64,000 bases of DNA from positions 1-64,000 of the forward strand of contig NZ_BAAAPN010000104.1 of assembly GCF_039531165.1 (NCBI RefSeq), written 5' to 3'. A program made the translations under genes and the position numbers. The stretch is from Nostocoides_A vanveenii (GTDB lineage Bacteria > Actinomycetota > Actinomycetes > Actinomycetales > Dermatophilaceae). This document shows, in pieces, positions 18,330-26,191 of this stretch (within the stretch, counting starts at the first letter, position 1; every line of letters starts with the position of its first letter). Under the pieces are notes generated by a model. It was not told the origin of the DNA, made no database searches, and was given only the letters and a program-made list of their open reading frames with translations.

Positions 18330-19133
18330 ATGGACTCAGTTTTCGACACCATCGCAGGCCTGCCGATTCACCCGCTCGTCGTCCACGCCGTCGTGATGTT
18401 GTTGCCGCTGAGTGCGATCGGGCTCATCGCCTGCGTGCTGCGCCCGGCCTGGCGCCAACGCTTCGGCATCCTCGTCGTGCTGGGCGCCCTCGGCGGCGCC
18501 GTGGCTGCGTGGGTCGCGGCGCAGTCCGGCGAGCAGTTGGCCGCTCGTGTCGGTGAACCAGCCGATCACGCAAAGTGGGGCGATCGCCTCGTGCCGTTGG
18601 CCTTTGCCTTCGGTCTGATCACGCTCTTCTGGTATGTCGCGCAACGGCGCTCGGAATCCGGCACAGGGGCGGGGCGGGTCCTGGGGATTGTCGGCGCGCT
18701 GCTCGCCCTCGGCGTCATGGGCGTGACCGTCCTCGTCGGTCACACCGGAGCCACCGCCGCGTGGGCTGGCAAAATCACGTCGACCCCCAGCGGTGCCGGG
18801 GCCTCTTCGACGGCCACCTCATCGAGCACACCATCCCCGTCCAGCACGTCGCCGACGAGTTCATCGACCACGTCGGCCCCGTCGTCCTCGTCCAGCTCCG
18901 CGCTGACCCTGGCCGTCGTCGCCACGCACAAGACCCAGGCGGACTGCTGGGCCGCGATCAACGACAAGGTCTACAACCTCACCGACTGGATCGGCCAGCA
19001 CCCGGGCGGCGCCGAGAAAATCATCGGCCTGTGCGGCACGGACGCGACGAGCGCGTTCGCGGCGCAGCACGGGAGTCAGCGAGAGCCTAACGAGCGCCTC
19101 GCCCAGTTCCTGGTGGGCACCTTGGCCGGCTGA
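18330..19133 (+). CDS. DUF2231 membrane protein fused to a cytochrome b5-like heme domain
   Basis: A 267-residue fusion. Residues 1-145 form a DUF2231 domain with four membrane segments and the typical start IAGLPIHPLVVHAVVMLLPL. A Ser/Thr-rich linker of about 40 residues follows. The last 80 residues are a cytochrome b5-like domain with THKTQADCWAAINDKVYNLT, the heme-ligand motif HPGG (WIGQHPGGAEKI) and the second His in FAAQHGSQ. The heme domain probably lies outside the membrane on the flexible linker and may pass electrons to an unknown partner. The gene stands alone. Its short upstream region (18239-18329) is less GC-rich and may hold its promoter. Confidence 0.85.
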   Translation: MDSVFDTIAGLPIHPLVVHAVVMLLPLSAIGLIACVLRPAWRQRFGILVVLGALGGAVAAWVAAQSGEQLAARVGEPADHAKWGDRLVPLAFAFGLITLFWYVAQRRSESGTGAGRVLGIVGALLALGVMGVTVLVGHTGATAAWAGKITSTPSGAGASSTATSSSTPSPSSTSPTSSSTTSAPSSSSSSALTLAVVATHKTQADCWAAINDKVYNLTDWIGQHPGGAEKIIGLCGTDATSAFAAQHGSQREPNERLAQFLVGTLAG

Positions 19134-19138
19134 GCCGC

Positions 19139-19430
19139 CGGCCGACGCGATTGCCGGCCCCAGGCCGTGGTCGGGGCCAGGTCGTCCAGGGGGCGCTGCA
19201 GCCAGAGCACGTCGTGCCAACGGGCCGAACTTCCACCCGATTTGCCGATACACCCCAGCGTCGACAAAGCCCATGCTGCGGTGTCGAGCGACGCTCGCCG
19301 GGTTGGGCAGTGCGACCCCCGCGCACGCGGTCCGGAATCCTCGGTCGGCCAACTCCGGCAAAAGCACACGATAGAGTTGCGAGCCCAGCCCGCGTCCACG
19401 AGCGTCGCCCGCGAGGTAGACACACGTCGT
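19139..19430 (-). pseudogene. GNAT acetyltransferase (phosphinothricin-type), N-terminus lost, frameshifted
   Basis: Read leftward, VYLAGDARGRGLGSQLYRVL is the acetyl-CoA-binding loop, and CAGVALPNPASVARHRSMGF is the C-terminal motif of the Pat/Bar branch. After GVYRQIGWKFG the frame changes near 19230 to give RWHDVLWLQRPLDDLAP, the normal end. The first roughly 90 residues are absent; the PPOX gene lies there instead. Truncated and frameshifted, so non-functional. Confidence 0.75.
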
Positions 19431-19436
19431 CGCTGG

Positions 19437-19874
19437 TCACCAGGCGGTCAGGCTCGACGGCGTGAACTCGATGACCGTGGAGAAGCGCGACGCCATCGCG
19501 TCGATCTCCGTGCCGAGCGCGGCGATGCCATCGGCGTACTTCTCGAGATAGGGGTCGCGAATCTGCTCCAACCACTGCGTCGACGTTCGCTCGCTCCTCA
19601 CCGCGGTGCCACCCAGGATGACGATGCCGTCTCCGGTCGCATCGGCGTGCAGGTGCAGAAGAGCCGACGGCGAGTGCTGCAGATTGCGCAGCTTGACGGC
19701 GGACGGCTCGCTCATGATCACGGCGACCCCGTCCAGCCACAAGAACCACACCGGCACGGCGTGCAGTCGGCCGTCGGGGCGCACGGTGGTGAACCAGCCG
19801 ATGGTGTCGGTGTCGAGCCGCCGGGCGACGGCATGCGCCGGAGCCTGCGAGGAGCCGAGATCGAGGGTGGTCAC
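19437..19874 (-). CDS. PPOX-class (pyridoxamine 5'-phosphate oxidase-like) flavin/F420-dependent protein
   Basis: A 145-residue split-barrel protein. IGWFTTVRPDGRLHAVPVWFLWLDG near the start and KLRNLQHSPSALLHL are typical of the actinobacterial PPOX group that binds FMN or F420. This group reduces unsaturated substrates, and some members degrade heme or biliverdin. The exact cofactor cannot be read from sequence. It ends in EFTPSSLTAW, as in relatives. It lies immediately upstream of the GNAT remnant and divergent from the DksA-like gene. Confidence 0.82.
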   Translation of the reverse strand: MTTLDLGSSQAPAHAVARRLDTDTIGWFTTVRPDGRLHAVPVWFLWLDGVAVIMSEPSAVKLRNLQHSPSALLHLHADATGDGIVILGGTAVRSERTSTQWLEQIRDPYLEKYADGIAALGTEIDAMASRFSTVIEFTPSSLTAW

Positions 19875-19948
19875 CGGATAACGGTATGCGGCGTGTAGAC
19901 CATTCGTCGCGCCAACCGCTCCTCGTCTTTGGCGCCTAGGCTTCCTCC

Positions 19949-20320
19949 GTGGAGGTGGGGGACGCGGGTGTGGATCGCGCAGCCGTCAGGGCGCGCCTGA
20001 CCCAAGAGCGGGACGCACTCGGGGCGATGGGCCGCGACCTGGCAGCAAGTTTCGAGGACATCGTCGGCGCCGCGAAGGACAGCAACCTCGATGACGAGCA
20101 CGATCCGGAGGGCAGCACCATCGCCGCCGAGCGATCGCTCGTCGCCTCGCTCGGACGCTCGGCTGCGGAGGCGCTCATCGAGATCGAGCAAGCCCTCGCC
20201 CGCCTCGACGACGGGACGTATGGCGTGTGCCTCAGGTGCGGCGCCGCGATCAGTCCCGGCCGCCTCGACGCCCGCCCCGCCGCCGCGCTGTGCATCACCT
20301 GCGCTGGGCGGCCTCGCTGA
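19949..20320 (+). CDS. TraR/DksA-type C4 zinc-finger protein
   Basis: A 123-residue protein with a helical N-terminus (acidic coiled-coil-like, RARLTQERDALGAM) and a C-terminal C4 finger: CLRCG, then CITCA about 20 residues on, preceded by ARLDDGTYGVC. This is the short TraR/DksA layout. Full DksA proteins insert acidic coiled-coil tip residues into the RNA polymerase secondary channel; whether this one does so is unknown. Confidence 0.82.
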   Translation: MEVGDAGVDRAAVRARLTQERDALGAMGRDLAASFEDIVGAAKDSNLDDEHDPEGSTIAAERSLVASLGRSAAEALIEIEQALARLDDGTYGVCLRCGAAISPGRLDARPAAALCITCAGRPR

Positions 20321-20337
20321 TTGTCCTCGTGAATGCG

Positions 20338-20855
20338 CTATGCCGCACCTCCCACACACGCGTTGTTCGGGCGCACATCGGGTGGGGAAGCACAGTACGA
20401 CAGCTGGCCGGGACCCGGCGAAGCGGGTTTGGCCTTCCCGCCGGTCCTCGCCGAATCGCGCGGATCGCGCCGGGTGAGTCCCGGGATCCCGTCGAAGTCA
20501 CGATCGGTGGAGACGATGGTGTCGAAGCCCGCAGCCAGGGCGGTCGCGGCGTGGACCGCGTCCCGACCGCGAACGTGGCTGCGCGCCATCAGATCCCGAG
20601 CCGCACACAGGATGTCGAGGTCGAACGCGTGCCACACGACCAGGCGCTCTACCTGATCAAATTCGCGGATTGCCGACTCTTTGCCGACCATGCGAAGCCG
20701 GGAAAGAGGAACTCCTGGCCACCTTCGACGCTCTGGTGAATCTGCGCCCGGCCGGCCGCGCCATCGGCTAGCACGGCACGGCAATCAGCCCGCAGCGGGT
20801 GTTTTGCGCCGACCGCCAACACAAGGACGGCCGGGTCGAGAAATACGGGCCTCAC
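20338..20855 (-). pseudogene. VapC-like PIN toxin, frameshifted
   Basis: GTG 20855 starts RPVFLDPAVLVLAVGAKHPL, the PIN N-terminus with the first acidic residue, and runs to QEFLF near 20700. There the frame shifts and continues as RLRMVGKESAIREFDQ and then RGRDAVHAATALAAG, which carries the later PIN acids, and STDRDFDGI. The start overlaps the stop of the antitoxin-like tail before it (GTGA), the usual vapBC layout. With the frameshift inside the fold the nuclease should be inactive. The frame runs on to 20338, beyond the normal PIN end. Confidence 0.75.
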
Positions 20856-20941
20856 GGCGCAGCGAGCTTGCGCTCGATCTCGCGCGTGGACGCCGCCTTG
20901 AGGTCGCTCGGGTCTTCACCCGGGGCCGCGCCGGCCGGCCC
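20852..20941 (-). pseudogene. C-terminal tail of a VapB-like antitoxin
   Basis: A stretch reading GEDPSDLKAASTREIERKLA ends at TGA 20854-20852, which overlaps the GTG of the broken VapC. Only this tail remains; it is in the same frame as, and directly after, the stop of the SRPBCC gene. It is too short to bind DNA. Identified mainly by its position in front of the toxin. Confidence 0.45.
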
Positions 20942-20944
20942 GGG

Positions 20945-21394
20945 TCACTGGCGCTCGGCGAGGGTGGCGAGTCGATCGATTGAGGCGCGCAGATCGGCCG
21001 ATGTCGTCTGCCGGTGACGGGGCCAGCGGGCTTCGTCGGTGACGCCCGTCCAGTCATACGTATGCCGTACCAGCGTGCCGCCGTCGGCGAGCGGCTCGAG
21101 ATCCCAACGCCAGATGTGGCCGGGCGGCTCGTGGCCGGCGTCGGCGGTGAGCCACGCGACGGTGCGGCCCTCCTCGAAGGCGACGATGCGGTTCTCCTTG
21201 GACTTGCCCTTGGTGGTCCGCATCCCGAAAACGTCGCCGACGGCCCGCACCCGCGCGGAGGTCGTGGCGACGTCGAGGTTGTCATTGCCGTCCCACTGGG
21301 GCTGGCGCGCCGGGTCGGCGATCAACTCGAAGATGGTCGCCGCCGGCGCGTGCACCTCGCGTTCGGCGATGACGATGCGTTCCTCGGTGTCCAT
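20945..21394 (-). CDS. SRPBCC family protein
   Basis: A 149-residue helix-grip protein. VIAEREVHAPAATIFELIAD starts the fold; PARQPQWDGNDNLD, FEEGRTVAWLTAD and WRWDLEPLADGGTLVRHTYD are family motifs. It is related to the protein at 13792-14247. Ligand unknown. ATG 21394 precedes the conserved first strand. Confidence 0.82.
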   Translation of the reverse strand: MDTEERIVIAEREVHAPAATIFELIADPARQPQWDGNDNLDVATTSARVRAVGDVFGMRTTKGKSKENRIVAFEEGRTVAWLTADAGHEPPGHIWRWDLEPLADGGTLVRHTYDWTGVTDEARWPRHRQTTSADLRASIDRLATLAERQ

Positions 21395-21414
21395 GCGGCC
21401 ATCCAAGCACGGGT

Positions 21415-22008
21415 TCACAGGGTGATGCTGACGACGGCCCGGCGCTTCGACGGGCGGTGGACGACTTCGAACCCGGCCGCGAGGTAGACGCTCAGCGGCC
21501 CGGGATGTTCCTCGCCCCACGTCGCATCGGGCACCGTGATCGGGTAGGCCTCCAGCCGCCGGGCCCCGCGCTCGCGGGCGAAGTCCACCGCGGCCGCGGC
21601 CAGCGCGCGGGCGACGCCCTGACCACGTGCGCCGACTCGGGTCAGGATGCAGGTCACCGCCCAGACGTCGTTGTCGGTGCGGTCTTCGGCGCGTCCACGC
21701 CAGGCCGTCTGGTTGGAGTTGCGCACCAGCCCGACGTATGCCGTTCGCGGCGCCACTGCGCACCACCCCACCGGCGCACCGGCGAGCCGGGCGATCAGGC
21801 CGCTGGTGCCCGGAGACTCCGGGTCGCCGCATGCGCTCTGGTCGCGCAAGGCGGCGATCCGGGCCTCGACCGGGGTGTTGCCGAAGGCCTCGCCCGGTGC
21901 GAGCCGGTAGCGCTGGCACTGGCAGTCGGCGGCGTTGCCGCGCGCGTTGAAGATGGTGGTCAGTTCCTCGCAGCTGGCCTGGTTCGCCGGGGCGATCTCG
22001 ATCGGCAT
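21415..22008 (-). CDS. GNAT N-acetyltransferase
   Basis: A 197-residue acetyltransferase. The acetyl-CoA-binding segment is RVGARGQGVARALAAAAVDF, and the C-terminal LSVYLAAGFEVVHRPSKRRA is the usual end. The early part (NARGNAADCQCQRYRLAPGE) matches actinobacterial GNATs of unknown substrate that carry a WC or CQCQ motif. ATG 22008 is preferred over the upstream ATG at 22026. It lies upstream of the SRPBCC gene with 20 bases between, so the two may be co-transcribed. Confidence 0.8.
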   Translation of the reverse strand: MPIEIAPANQASCEELTTIFNARGNAADCQCQRYRLAPGEAFGNTPVEARIAALRDQSACGDPESPGTSGLIARLAGAPVGWCAVAPRTAYVGLVRNSNQTAWRGRAEDRTDNDVWAVTCILTRVGARGQGVARALAAAAVDFARERGARRLEAYPITVPDATWGEEHPGPLSVYLAAGFEVVHRPSKRRAVVSITL

Positions 22009-22032
22009 ACGGCAATGATGCGGCACGCAGCC

Positions 22033-22266
22033 TCAGCCTTCTCCGATCCGCGCGGCCAGTTCATCCGCGGTGAAGCCCACCTGCTCGCGCAACTCGGTGG
22101 GCCAGGTCTCGTCGGCATAGGTGCTGGTCAGATACAGGGTGCGCGTGTGGGTAAGAACCCGTGCCGGGGCGCCACGCAGGCGTCGGACCGCCCACGCAGC
22201 TGCCGTGTCTTTAGGGAGCAGGCGGCCGGTCTCGGCGGTGTACCAGATGCGGGCGCGACGGCGTCG
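22033..22266 (-). pseudogene. C-terminal remnant of an AadA-type aminoglycoside nucleotidyltransferase
   Basis: About 75 residues beginning ARIWYTAETGRLLPKDTAAA and continuing WAVRRL match the C-terminal (DUF4111) helical domain of aminoglycoside 3''/9-adenylyltransferases, whose equivalent reads RIWYSAVTGKIAPKD (from memory). The whole nucleotidyltransferase half is gone; the break falls at about 22266, close to the start of the divergent gene. No start codon or catalytic residues remain. Confidence 0.65.
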
Positions 22267-22281
22267 CCTACCCTCGGTGTG

Positions 22282-23151
22282 ATGAGCAGCGAACTGGCCC
22301 GCGCGGCCTACGAGACCTTGGAGCCCTATCACGTGCTCGCCTACTTCAACCCGTATGCCGGCGCCGCTGCCCGGCGCGCCGGGTTGGACGAGCTCGGGCT
22401 CTATGTCGGGGCGCGCGGGGCACCGCTGGGCCGGTGCCCGTCGGCGGTGGTGACCGCGACCTTCGCCAACTTCACGCCGGCCTATGTCCACCATGGCTGG
22501 AGCGGGGCCCTCAGCGTCGGCCTGTCCGCCGCCGAAGCCGCCCGCACCGAGGCTCTCGACCACGCGCTGCGCGATGCCCTGGGCGAGCGGATCGACGCCC
22601 CGGAGCTGCGAACGATCGTCGGCGCCGTGCGCGTCGGCATCGTCGAGGCTCCGTATGCCGGCCGCCCCCTCGCCGCCGCCTGGGCGGCCCACCCGTGGCC
22701 GGACGAGCCGCACCTGCAGCTCTGGCACGCCATCTCGGTCGTGCGTGAGCACCGCGGCGACGGACACCTCGCCGCGCTGACGCTCGCAGGCTTGACGCCC
22801 GTGGAGACCCTTGTGCTTCACGAAGCCCCTCACCCCAACCCGGCGGTTCGCCGGCGCACGATGGGCAAGAAGGGCTTGTTGCGCACACGCGGATGGACCG
22901 AGGACGACTGGGACGCAGCGTCGGAATCCTTGCGGGAGAAGGGGATCCTCGATGCCGAGGGGGCGATGACGGCGGCGGGGAGCGGCCTCTACGACCGCCT
23001 CGAGGCACAGACCGACGCCGCGGCCGCGACGCTGTGGGCCGCCGTCCCCGAGGCCGACGAGACGCTGCGCCTGGCGCGTCCCTTCGTCAAGGCCGTCATC
23101 GACATCGGCTATCTGCCGGGCACCAAACCGCGCGCCACGACCCCCGACTGA
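22282..23151 (+). CDS. SCO6745 family protein (MarR-like winged-helix)
   Basis: A 289-residue protein of the actinobacterial SCO6745 family. ARAAYETLEPYHVLAYFNPY starts the helical N-terminal part. HPNPAVRRRTMGKKGLLRTRGW leads into a winged-helix-like C-terminus (DDWDAASESLREKGILDAEG). Function is not established. GTGATG at 22280-22284 gives ATG 22282 as the start. It stands alone, followed by 198 bases without a gene. Confidence 0.8.
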   Translation: MSSELARAAYETLEPYHVLAYFNPYAGAAARRAGLDELGLYVGARGAPLGRCPSAVVTATFANFTPAYVHHGWSGALSVGLSAAEAARTEALDHALRDALGERIDAPELRTIVGAVRVGIVEAPYAGRPLAAAWAAHPWPDEPHLQLWHAISVVREHRGDGHLAALTLAGLTPVETLVLHEAPHPNPAVRRRTMGKKGLLRTRGWTEDDWDAASESLREKGILDAEGAMTAAGSGLYDRLEAQTDAAAATLWAAVPEADETLRLARPFVKAVIDIGYLPGTKPRATTPD

Positions 23152-23349
23152 CGTCCCGACGGTCGGCCGTCGTCGGCTGGCTGACAGGATGGTCGGGGGC
23201 GGACGCCCGTTCGGTAGGGGCCGGCGTGCGGCTGCCGCAAGCTGCCGCCGGGCCCGCTCGATGGCAGCATTTTGTCCTCACGACGTCGGAAACTTGTACC
23301 TTCGGCGGACTGTGGGCACCGAGGGGCGGCACCAGAGAGGCGGGATGAC

Positions 23350-23967
23350 GTGGCAGGGATTGGCGGTTTCGCGCGCAATGGCGAGGGCGTGACGATCGGG
23401 CGCACGGCGGCCGAGGCCGTCTGGCTGCCGGCGGCCGGCGAGGTGCTGAGCGCGGTGGCGGGCACGGCATACGGGCTGATCACGCAGGCGGATTTCGCAG
23501 CGGCGATCCAGGGCCGCACCGGGGTGAGCGCCAACCCGGCGTTGGCCAAGTGGCTCGGGCCGTTCCTCGTGCGCGCCGCGCAGGAGTGCCTCGCCCTCGG
23601 CCGGCCGCCGCTCGTGGCGCTCCTCGTCGAGGCCGACAGCGGGCGGGTCGGACTGGCGTATGACGGCGTGGCCGCCGCGCTCGGCCTGCCCGAGCCTGCA
23701 GGCGCTCGGGAGCGGGAGAAGCTGGCCGCCGAGCACCGCATCGAGTGCTACCGCTGGGCGGGCGCGCCCGAGCCGGCCGGCGGCTGGTATGCCCGCACAT
23801 CCCCCTCATCCGGTCGCGCCGCGGCACCCCGGCCCACGCCCTCCGGAACGCGCGCCGCGTCCTCGGCCGCGCCCCGGCGCACGCTCGCGCCAGAGGCGCC
23901 GCCGGCGACCTGCCCGCGCTGCTTCATGCAATTGCCCGCGACCGGCGTCTGCGACGACTGCGGCTGA
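23350..23967 (+). CDS. Hypothetical protein with C-terminal zinc ribbon
   Basis: About 205 residues. The N-terminal 125 form a globular domain (AYGLITQADFAAAIQGRTG, KWLGPFLVRAAQECLALGRP) with no recognised family. A Pro/Ser/Arg-rich linker leads to a short zinc ribbon, CPRCFMQLPATGVCDDC, at the extreme C-terminus. GTG 23350 with GAGAGGCGGGA upstream is the best start. A ribbon on a flexible linker often mediates nucleic-acid or protein binding. Function unknown. Confidence 0.65.
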   Translation: MAGIGGFARNGEGVTIGRTAAEAVWLPAAGEVLSAVAGTAYGLITQADFAAAIQGRTGVSANPALAKWLGPFLVRAAQECLALGRPPLVALLVEADSGRVGLAYDGVAAALGLPEPAGAREREKLAAEHRIECYRWAGAPEPAGGWYARTSPSSGRAAAPRPTPSGTRAASSAAPRRTLAPEAPPATCPRCFMQLPATGVCDDCG

Positions 23968-24046
23968 CCAGCCCCCCTGCGCGGGCCGGGACCGACTGAT
24001 GGCCGGCACCGCCCTCGCCGACGCGCTGCGCGGGTCCGGCCAGAGC

Positions 24047-25471
24047 TCAGTTGTGGGTCACGACGGGCGTGCCCACGGGCGCCCAGTCGAAGACCCACTT
24101 CGCCGTCGGAATCGGCAGGTTGACGCAGCCGTGGGAGGCGGCATACCCCCAGGTCTTGCGCCAGTAGGCACCGTGCAGCGCCTCCCCGCCATTGAAGAAG
24201 GAGGACCAAGGCACGTCGGGGGTCTCGTAGTCGGTGCCGTCGGCGTTCTGGCCGCGCATCGTCATCATCGGGTTCTTCCAGTAGATGTGGAAGACGCCGA
24301 TGTCGGTGGGGGTGGCCGGGGCCCCGTTGACCATCTTGATCGGGCCTAGCGCGACCGTAGCCCCGACATAGGCGGTCATCGTGTGCCGTGCGAGGTTGAC
24401 GTCGATCCACTTCTCGCCCGGGATAGCCGGATAGGCGAGATTCTCCGCGCCGGCGGCGATGGTCTTCTGCGTCCACGTCGCCGGAATTGCCTTGGTGGAG
24501 AACGTCTCCGAGGCGCCCTCGCCGCTGCTCAGCGACGCGGTCAGGGCCTTGGCCACGGCCGCGGCGTTGGTCACGGCCCGGCCGTCCTTGGCCGGGGTGA
24601 TGACGCGCACGAGCTTGCCGGCGGAATTGACATAGCGCAGGCCGTTGCTGGGCGCGGCGTCGGCCGACTTGGCCTGCGCGGTGATCCAGGCGGTGATGCG
24701 CTTGCCATCGACGCTCACCTCGCCGGTCGTTCCCGCCGCCGGCAGCGTGACCCAGGACGCCTTCTCGCGCGATGTTGCCCGGAAGACCTGGCTGCCGTCC
24801 TCGACCTCGACCTCGGCGTGGGCGATGGCGTTGGCCTTGGCGGCCAGGTCCTTCCCGTCCGCCGTCGTGACGTCGGGCTCCTGCTCGACCACGGTCGTCG
24901 ACGCGGACGCGGAGGTCAGCGTGCGGGCGGCAGTCGCGGCGATCCCGTCGAGCCCGTCGACCTCGAGGACCTGGCCCGAGGCGCCACGGGTGGCGGCGAA
25001 TGTGTGCCCGTCCTTGCCCAGGCTGACCACGGCGTTGGTCGGCGTGCGGGCGTAGGTCTTGCCGAGGGACGCGACGAAGGCGTCATACGCGCTCGCGTCC
25101 TGGGTGGTCACGACCTCGACCGGGCGCGCCTTGACCAGCGCCTCGGCATACGCCGGCCAGTCCTGATTGGCGGCGAAGACGCGGGCGACGGTCGCGTCGA
25201 TGTCGATCGTCGTGCCGAGGTCGGTCAGGGCGACCTGGCGGGTGGTGTCGGGGAGCTTGAGGGCGACGGTGACCGCGTCGGCCTTCGCGCGCAGCGCCGC
25301 GGCGACCTCGTCGCGGGACATGCCGGCCACGTCGATGCCGACCACGCTGCTGCCCGGCAGGGCGCGATCACGGTAGTGAAAGCCGTATGCCGTGGCTGCC
25401 GACCCGATCGCCACAGGCACGGTGACCGCGAGGGCGGTCAGCACCTTTGTGCGCCTCTTCACCTTCGACAT
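24047..25471 (-). CDS. L,D-transpeptidase with tandem peptidoglycan-binding-4-like domains
   Basis: A 474-residue envelope enzyme. An N-terminal membrane anchor or signal (VLTALAVTVPVAIGSAATAYG) is followed by two repeats of the PG_binding_4 type (VVGIDVAGMSRDEVAAALRA is the usual start). The C-terminal YkuD domain (from about residue 350, KWIDVNLARHTMTAY) ends in the catalytic block HGAYWRK and SHGCVNL with the active cysteine. Such enzymes make 3-3 cross-links or anchor proteins. ATG 25471, directly after GGGGAAGGA, is chosen. The gene has its own upstream region. Confidence 0.92.
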   Translation of the reverse strand: MSKVKRRTKVLTALAVTVPVAIGSAATAYGFHYRDRALPGSSVVGIDVAGMSRDEVAAALRAKADAVTVALKLPDTTRQVALTDLGTTIDIDATVARVFAANQDWPAYAEALVKARPVEVVTTQDASAYDAFVASLGKTYARTPTNAVVSLGKDGHTFAATRGASGQVLEVDGLDGIAATAARTLTSASASTTVVEQEPDVTTADGKDLAAKANAIAHAEVEVEDGSQVFRATSREKASWVTLPAAGTTGEVSVDGKRITAWITAQAKSADAAPSNGLRYVNSAGKLVRVITPAKDGRAVTNAAAVAKALTASLSSGEGASETFSTKAIPATWTQKTIAAGAENLAYPAIPGEKWIDVNLARHTMTAYVGATVALGPIKMVNGAPATPTDIGVFHIYWKNPMMTMRGQNADGTDYETPDVPWSSFFNGGEALHGAYWRKTWGYAASHGCVNLPIPTAKWVFDWAPVGTPVVTHN

Positions 25472-25584
25472 TCCTTCCCCGAGTGTTCGCGAGGTGCACT
25501 CCCTCCGGCGAACCCCCAGCCAGTATGACGGCGCGTTCCACGGTTCGCACGTCACCACGCGCGCTCGGCCATTGGTGTCCCGCC

Positions 25585-25682
25585 CGGGTTGCCCGCCCAG
25601 GGTGAGCGTGGTGACGTGGTCGGGGGCGGGTCACGGGTTGCCCGCCCAGGGTGAGCGTGGTGACGTGGTCGGGGGCGGGTCA
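25585..25682. repeat. Two perfect 49-bp tandem direct repeats
   Basis: A 49-base unit beginning CGGGTTGCCCGCCCAGGG and ending TCGGGGGCGGGTCA occurs twice with no gap (25585-25633, 25634-25682). It lies in the 306-base region between the divergently transcribed L,D-transpeptidase and monooxygenase genes. The core GCGTGGTGACGT also appears inverted just before the array (ACGTCACCACGC, 25551-25562), so the region has three related sites. It holds no gene. The sites could be operators or a recent duplication. Confidence 0.8.
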
Positions 25683-25777
25683 ACGGCATACGACCTCGGT
25701 AGCGTGGACGCCCTGACCGGCGAGGCGCCCTGAGCGGAGGGGCTGCGCGGACGGCGCCGGTGTGGTAGTCGTGGGAC

Positions 25778-26074
25778 ATGGCAGCCGTCATCCTCTATGC
25801 CGAGTTCACAGCCAAGCCTGGACAGGAAGAGATCGTGGCCGATCTCATCGCTGGGCTGGCCGACGATGTCCACCAGGAGCCGGGTAATGAGGTGTTCACG
25901 GTCTACCGTGAGCGCGACAACCCGGCCAAGTTCTTCGTCTTCGAGCGGTATGCCGATGACGACGCCTTCGCCGCCCACATCGGCGCCCCCTATGGCGCAG
26001 TCTTCAACGGCAAGCTGGGGGATCTGATCGAGGAGGACGGCTCCCAACTGACCTTCTTGACCGAGTCGCCGTGA
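25778..26074 (+). CDS. Antibiotic biosynthesis monooxygenase (ABM)-domain protein, putative quinol monooxygenase
   Basis: A 98-residue single ABM ferredoxin-like fold. VILYAEFTAKPGQEEIVADL, EPGNEVFTVYRERDNPAKFF and FVFERYADDDAFAAHI are the classic motifs of YgiN-like proteins, which work as dimers on quinols or other aromatics. No metal or cofactor motif is expected. A long palindrome lies just after the stop. Confidence 0.88.
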   Translation: MAAVILYAEFTAKPGQEEIVADLIAGLADDVHQEPGNEVFTVYRERDNPAKFFVFERYADDDAFAAHIGAPYGAVFNGKLGDLIEEDGSQLTFLTESP

Positions 26075-26095
26075 CCGGTACTGGTTACCAGACAG

Positions 26096-26142
26096 TAGGT
26101 GCGTCGAATCGGGCGCTATAGCGCCCGATTTGCCTCACCTAC
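26096..26142. terminator. Nested palindrome, probable terminator
   Basis: A perfect 24-base palindrome, AATCGGGCGCTA with its mirror (26107-26130), is nested inside outer arms GTAGGTG (26096-26102) and CACCTAC (26136-26142). RNA from either strand could form a 10-bp GC-rich hairpin with a 4-base loop. It sits 32 bases after the ABM stop and ends 62 bases before the next start, so a terminator for the ABM gene is the simplest reading. A real U-tract is lacking, as is common in high-GC actinobacteria. Confidence 0.6.
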
Positions 26143-26191
26143 CGGCTGGTAGATCCCGGGCCGTCGCCGTTGCTGGCGTGCCAGACTCGAT

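Noticed and set aside
25585..25682. CRISPR array
   Set aside because: The two 49-base units touch with no spacers, there are only two, and no cas gene is nearby.
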